Positions 61,715-64,000 of a stretch of DNA of 64,000 nt are shown here, one piece after another. The position numbers were made by a program, and so were the translations under genes. The notes beneath the pieces were generated by a model. The model saw nothing but the letters and a program-made list of their open reading frames with translations, was not told where the DNA came from and made no database searches. Each line of letters starts with the position of its first letter. The first letter of the stretch is position 1. The stretch comes from Paenibacillus dendritiformis (GTDB lineage: Bacteria; Bacillota; Bacilli; Paenibacillales; Paenibacillaceae), in NCBI RefSeq assembly GCF_021654795.1, contig NZ_AP025344.1, forward strand, positions 1,116,001 to 1,180,000, in the 5' to 3' direction.

Positions 61715-62002
61715 ATGAGCATTCAGGTACAAGACGTCGAGCACGTAGCCAAGCTGGCACGGCTCAATTTAACCGATGAAGAAAAAGCGCGCTATACCGA
61801 GCAGCTGAACGCGATTCTGAAGTACGCAGAGAAGTTGAACGAGCTGGATACGGATGACGTGCCGCCGACAACGCATGTTCTGCCGATTCGCAACGTGATG
61901 CGTGACGATGCCGTTCGTCCATCGCTGCCGATAGAGAAAGTCATGCTTAACGCGCCGCAGGAAGAGGACGGCCAATTCCAGGTTCCGGCGGTTCTGGAGT
62001 AA
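61715..62002 (+). CDS. gatC: Asp/Glu-tRNA amidotransferase subunit C
   Basis: A 95-residue subunit starting [22 protein letters not shown] 61715 is 11 nt after AAGGAGG, and TTG at 61709 (5-nt spacing) is an alternative. Motifs [29 protein letters not shown] and [11 protein letters not shown] fit GatC, which helps fold and anchor GatA and GatB. It makes Gln-tRNA(Gln) and Asn-tRNA by transamidation with GatA and GatB, encoded next. First gene of the operon. Confidence 0.95.
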   Translation: MSIQVQDVEHVAKLARLNLTDEEKARYTEQLNAILKYAEKLNELDTDDVPPTTHVLPIRNVMRDDAVRPSLPIEKVMLNAPQEEDGQFQVPAVLE

Positions 62003-62022
62003 AGAGAGAGGGGGCAACCGCA

Positions 62023-63483
<1,461 letters not shown>

Positions 63484-63497
63484 AGGAGGCTTACGAC

Positions 63498-64000
63498 ATG
63501 CCAAGTGCTAAATATGAGACGGTCATCGGACTGGAAGTTCACGTTGAGCTTCGCACCGAATCCAAAATATTTTGCGGCTGCTCCACCGCCTTCGGGGCGC
63601 CGCCGAACACGCATACTTGCCCGATCTGTCTCGGGCATCCGGGCGTGCTGCCGGTGCTGAACCGCCAGGCGGTCGAATATGCGATGAAGGCTGCGATGGC
63701 GCTGAACTGCGAGATTGCGTCCGTGAGCAAATTCGATCGCAAAAATTATTTCTACCCAGACTCGCCGAAGGCTTATCAGATTTCGCAGTATGATCAGCCG
63801 ATCGGGCAGAACGGCTGGATCGACATCGAAGTCGGCGGCGAGACGAAGCGAATCCGCATCAATCGCCTGCACCTGGAAGAGGATGCCGGCAAACTGACGC
63901 ACGTCGACGGCGGCTATGCTTCGCTCGTCGATTTCAACCGGGTAGGCACGCCGCTGGTCGAGATCGTGTCGGAGGCGGATCTGCGTTCCCCGGAAGAAGC
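63498..64000 (+). CDS. gatB: Aspartyl/glutamyl-tRNA amidotransferase subunit B (partial)
   Basis: The first about 168 residues are in the window; the gene continues past 64000. ATG 63498 after GAGGAGG. GatB features: [39 protein letters not shown] with zinc-type Cys pair (CGC...CPIC), [30 protein letters not shown]. GatB activates the misacylated Glu or Asp with ATP before amide transfer. Confidence 0.97.
   Translation, partial: MPSAKYETVIGLEVHVELRTESKIFCGCSTAFGAPPNTHTCPICLGHPGVLPVLNRQAVEYAMKAAMALNCEIASVSKFDRKNYFYPDSPKAYQISQYDQPIGQNGWIDIEVGGETKRIRINRLHLEEDAGKLTHVDGGYASLVDFNRVGTPLVEIVSEADLRSPEE

Overview
The window (64 kb, GC-rich, roughly 55-60% G+C by eye) looks like chromosome from a high-GC, endospore-forming Firmicute of the Paenibacillaceae (Paenibacillus-like). 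Reasons: strong AGGAGG-type ribosome binding sites with many GTG/TTG starts, a spore-protease gene (yyaC), small Bacillales families (DUF1128, DUF1328, YtxH, DUF948), a complete rsbV-rsbW-sigB set, and gatC-gatA-gatB. No rRNA, tRNA or CRISPR array was seen.

Layout. 0-1.3 kb: the end of an IS3-family element sitting at the edge of a tandem ~50-bp hairpin repeat. 1.4-4.6 kb: copper/metal envelope proteins (DUF4198 protein, CopC-CopD fusion). 4.6-6.6 kb: catalase behind a perfect Fur/PerR box, then a truncated Fur-family protein. 6.9-9.3 kb: anhydro-MurNAc kinase plus a serine hydrolase (cell-wall recycling). 9.3-10.1 kb: gene-free, starting with a 20-nt periodic repeat. 10.1-19.7 kb: IclR regulator, five-part Dpp/Opp peptide transporter, M20 peptidase, DUF1177 and AroM proteins, read as one peptide-uptake and hydrolysis unit. 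20.2-22.3 kb: a second ~50-bp repeat array and a secreted GH8 glycosidase with cre-like sites. 22.3-25.3 kb: GtrB/GtrA/membrane-protein glycosylation trio. 25.4-29.7 kb: orphan radical-SAM maturase with a SEC-C tail, SH3-like secreted protein, a small anchored protein, cystine symporter.

29.8-40.4 kb is the most striking part: small envelope genes (DUF1328, DUF948, YtxH), two of them preceded by sigma-B-like promoters, flank a contiguous phospho-signalling cluster (response regulator-PP2C, hybrid kinase, CheR-type methyltransferase, second kinase, STAS antagonist, anti-sigma kinase, sigma-B). The gene set matches the RsbY/RsbK/RsbM-RsbV/RsbW/SigB arrangement known from the Bacillus cereus group, here fused into one locus.

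40.4-50.9 kb: PAP2 phosphatase, asparaginase, CutC, DUF1128, YyaC, a hidden 31-aa holin-like peptide resembling type I toxins, hydrolase, DUF6483-like protein, PilZ protein, a secreted beta-rich protein and an O-antigen-ligase-like membrane protein. 51-53.3 kb: two AT-richer tandem secreted paralogues. 53.3-60.6 kb: mixed metabolic and envelope genes (2-hydroxyacid dehydrogenase, LLM oxidoreductase, cupredoxin, DedA, thioredoxin-like, MBL hydrolase, Xaa-Pro peptidase with an attenuator-like leader). 60.7-61.4 kb: a 19-bp triplicate and the third ~50-bp repeat array. 61.6-64 kb: gatCAB, with gatB cut by the window end.

All functional names rest on reading motifs and family resemblance by eye; no database search was run.
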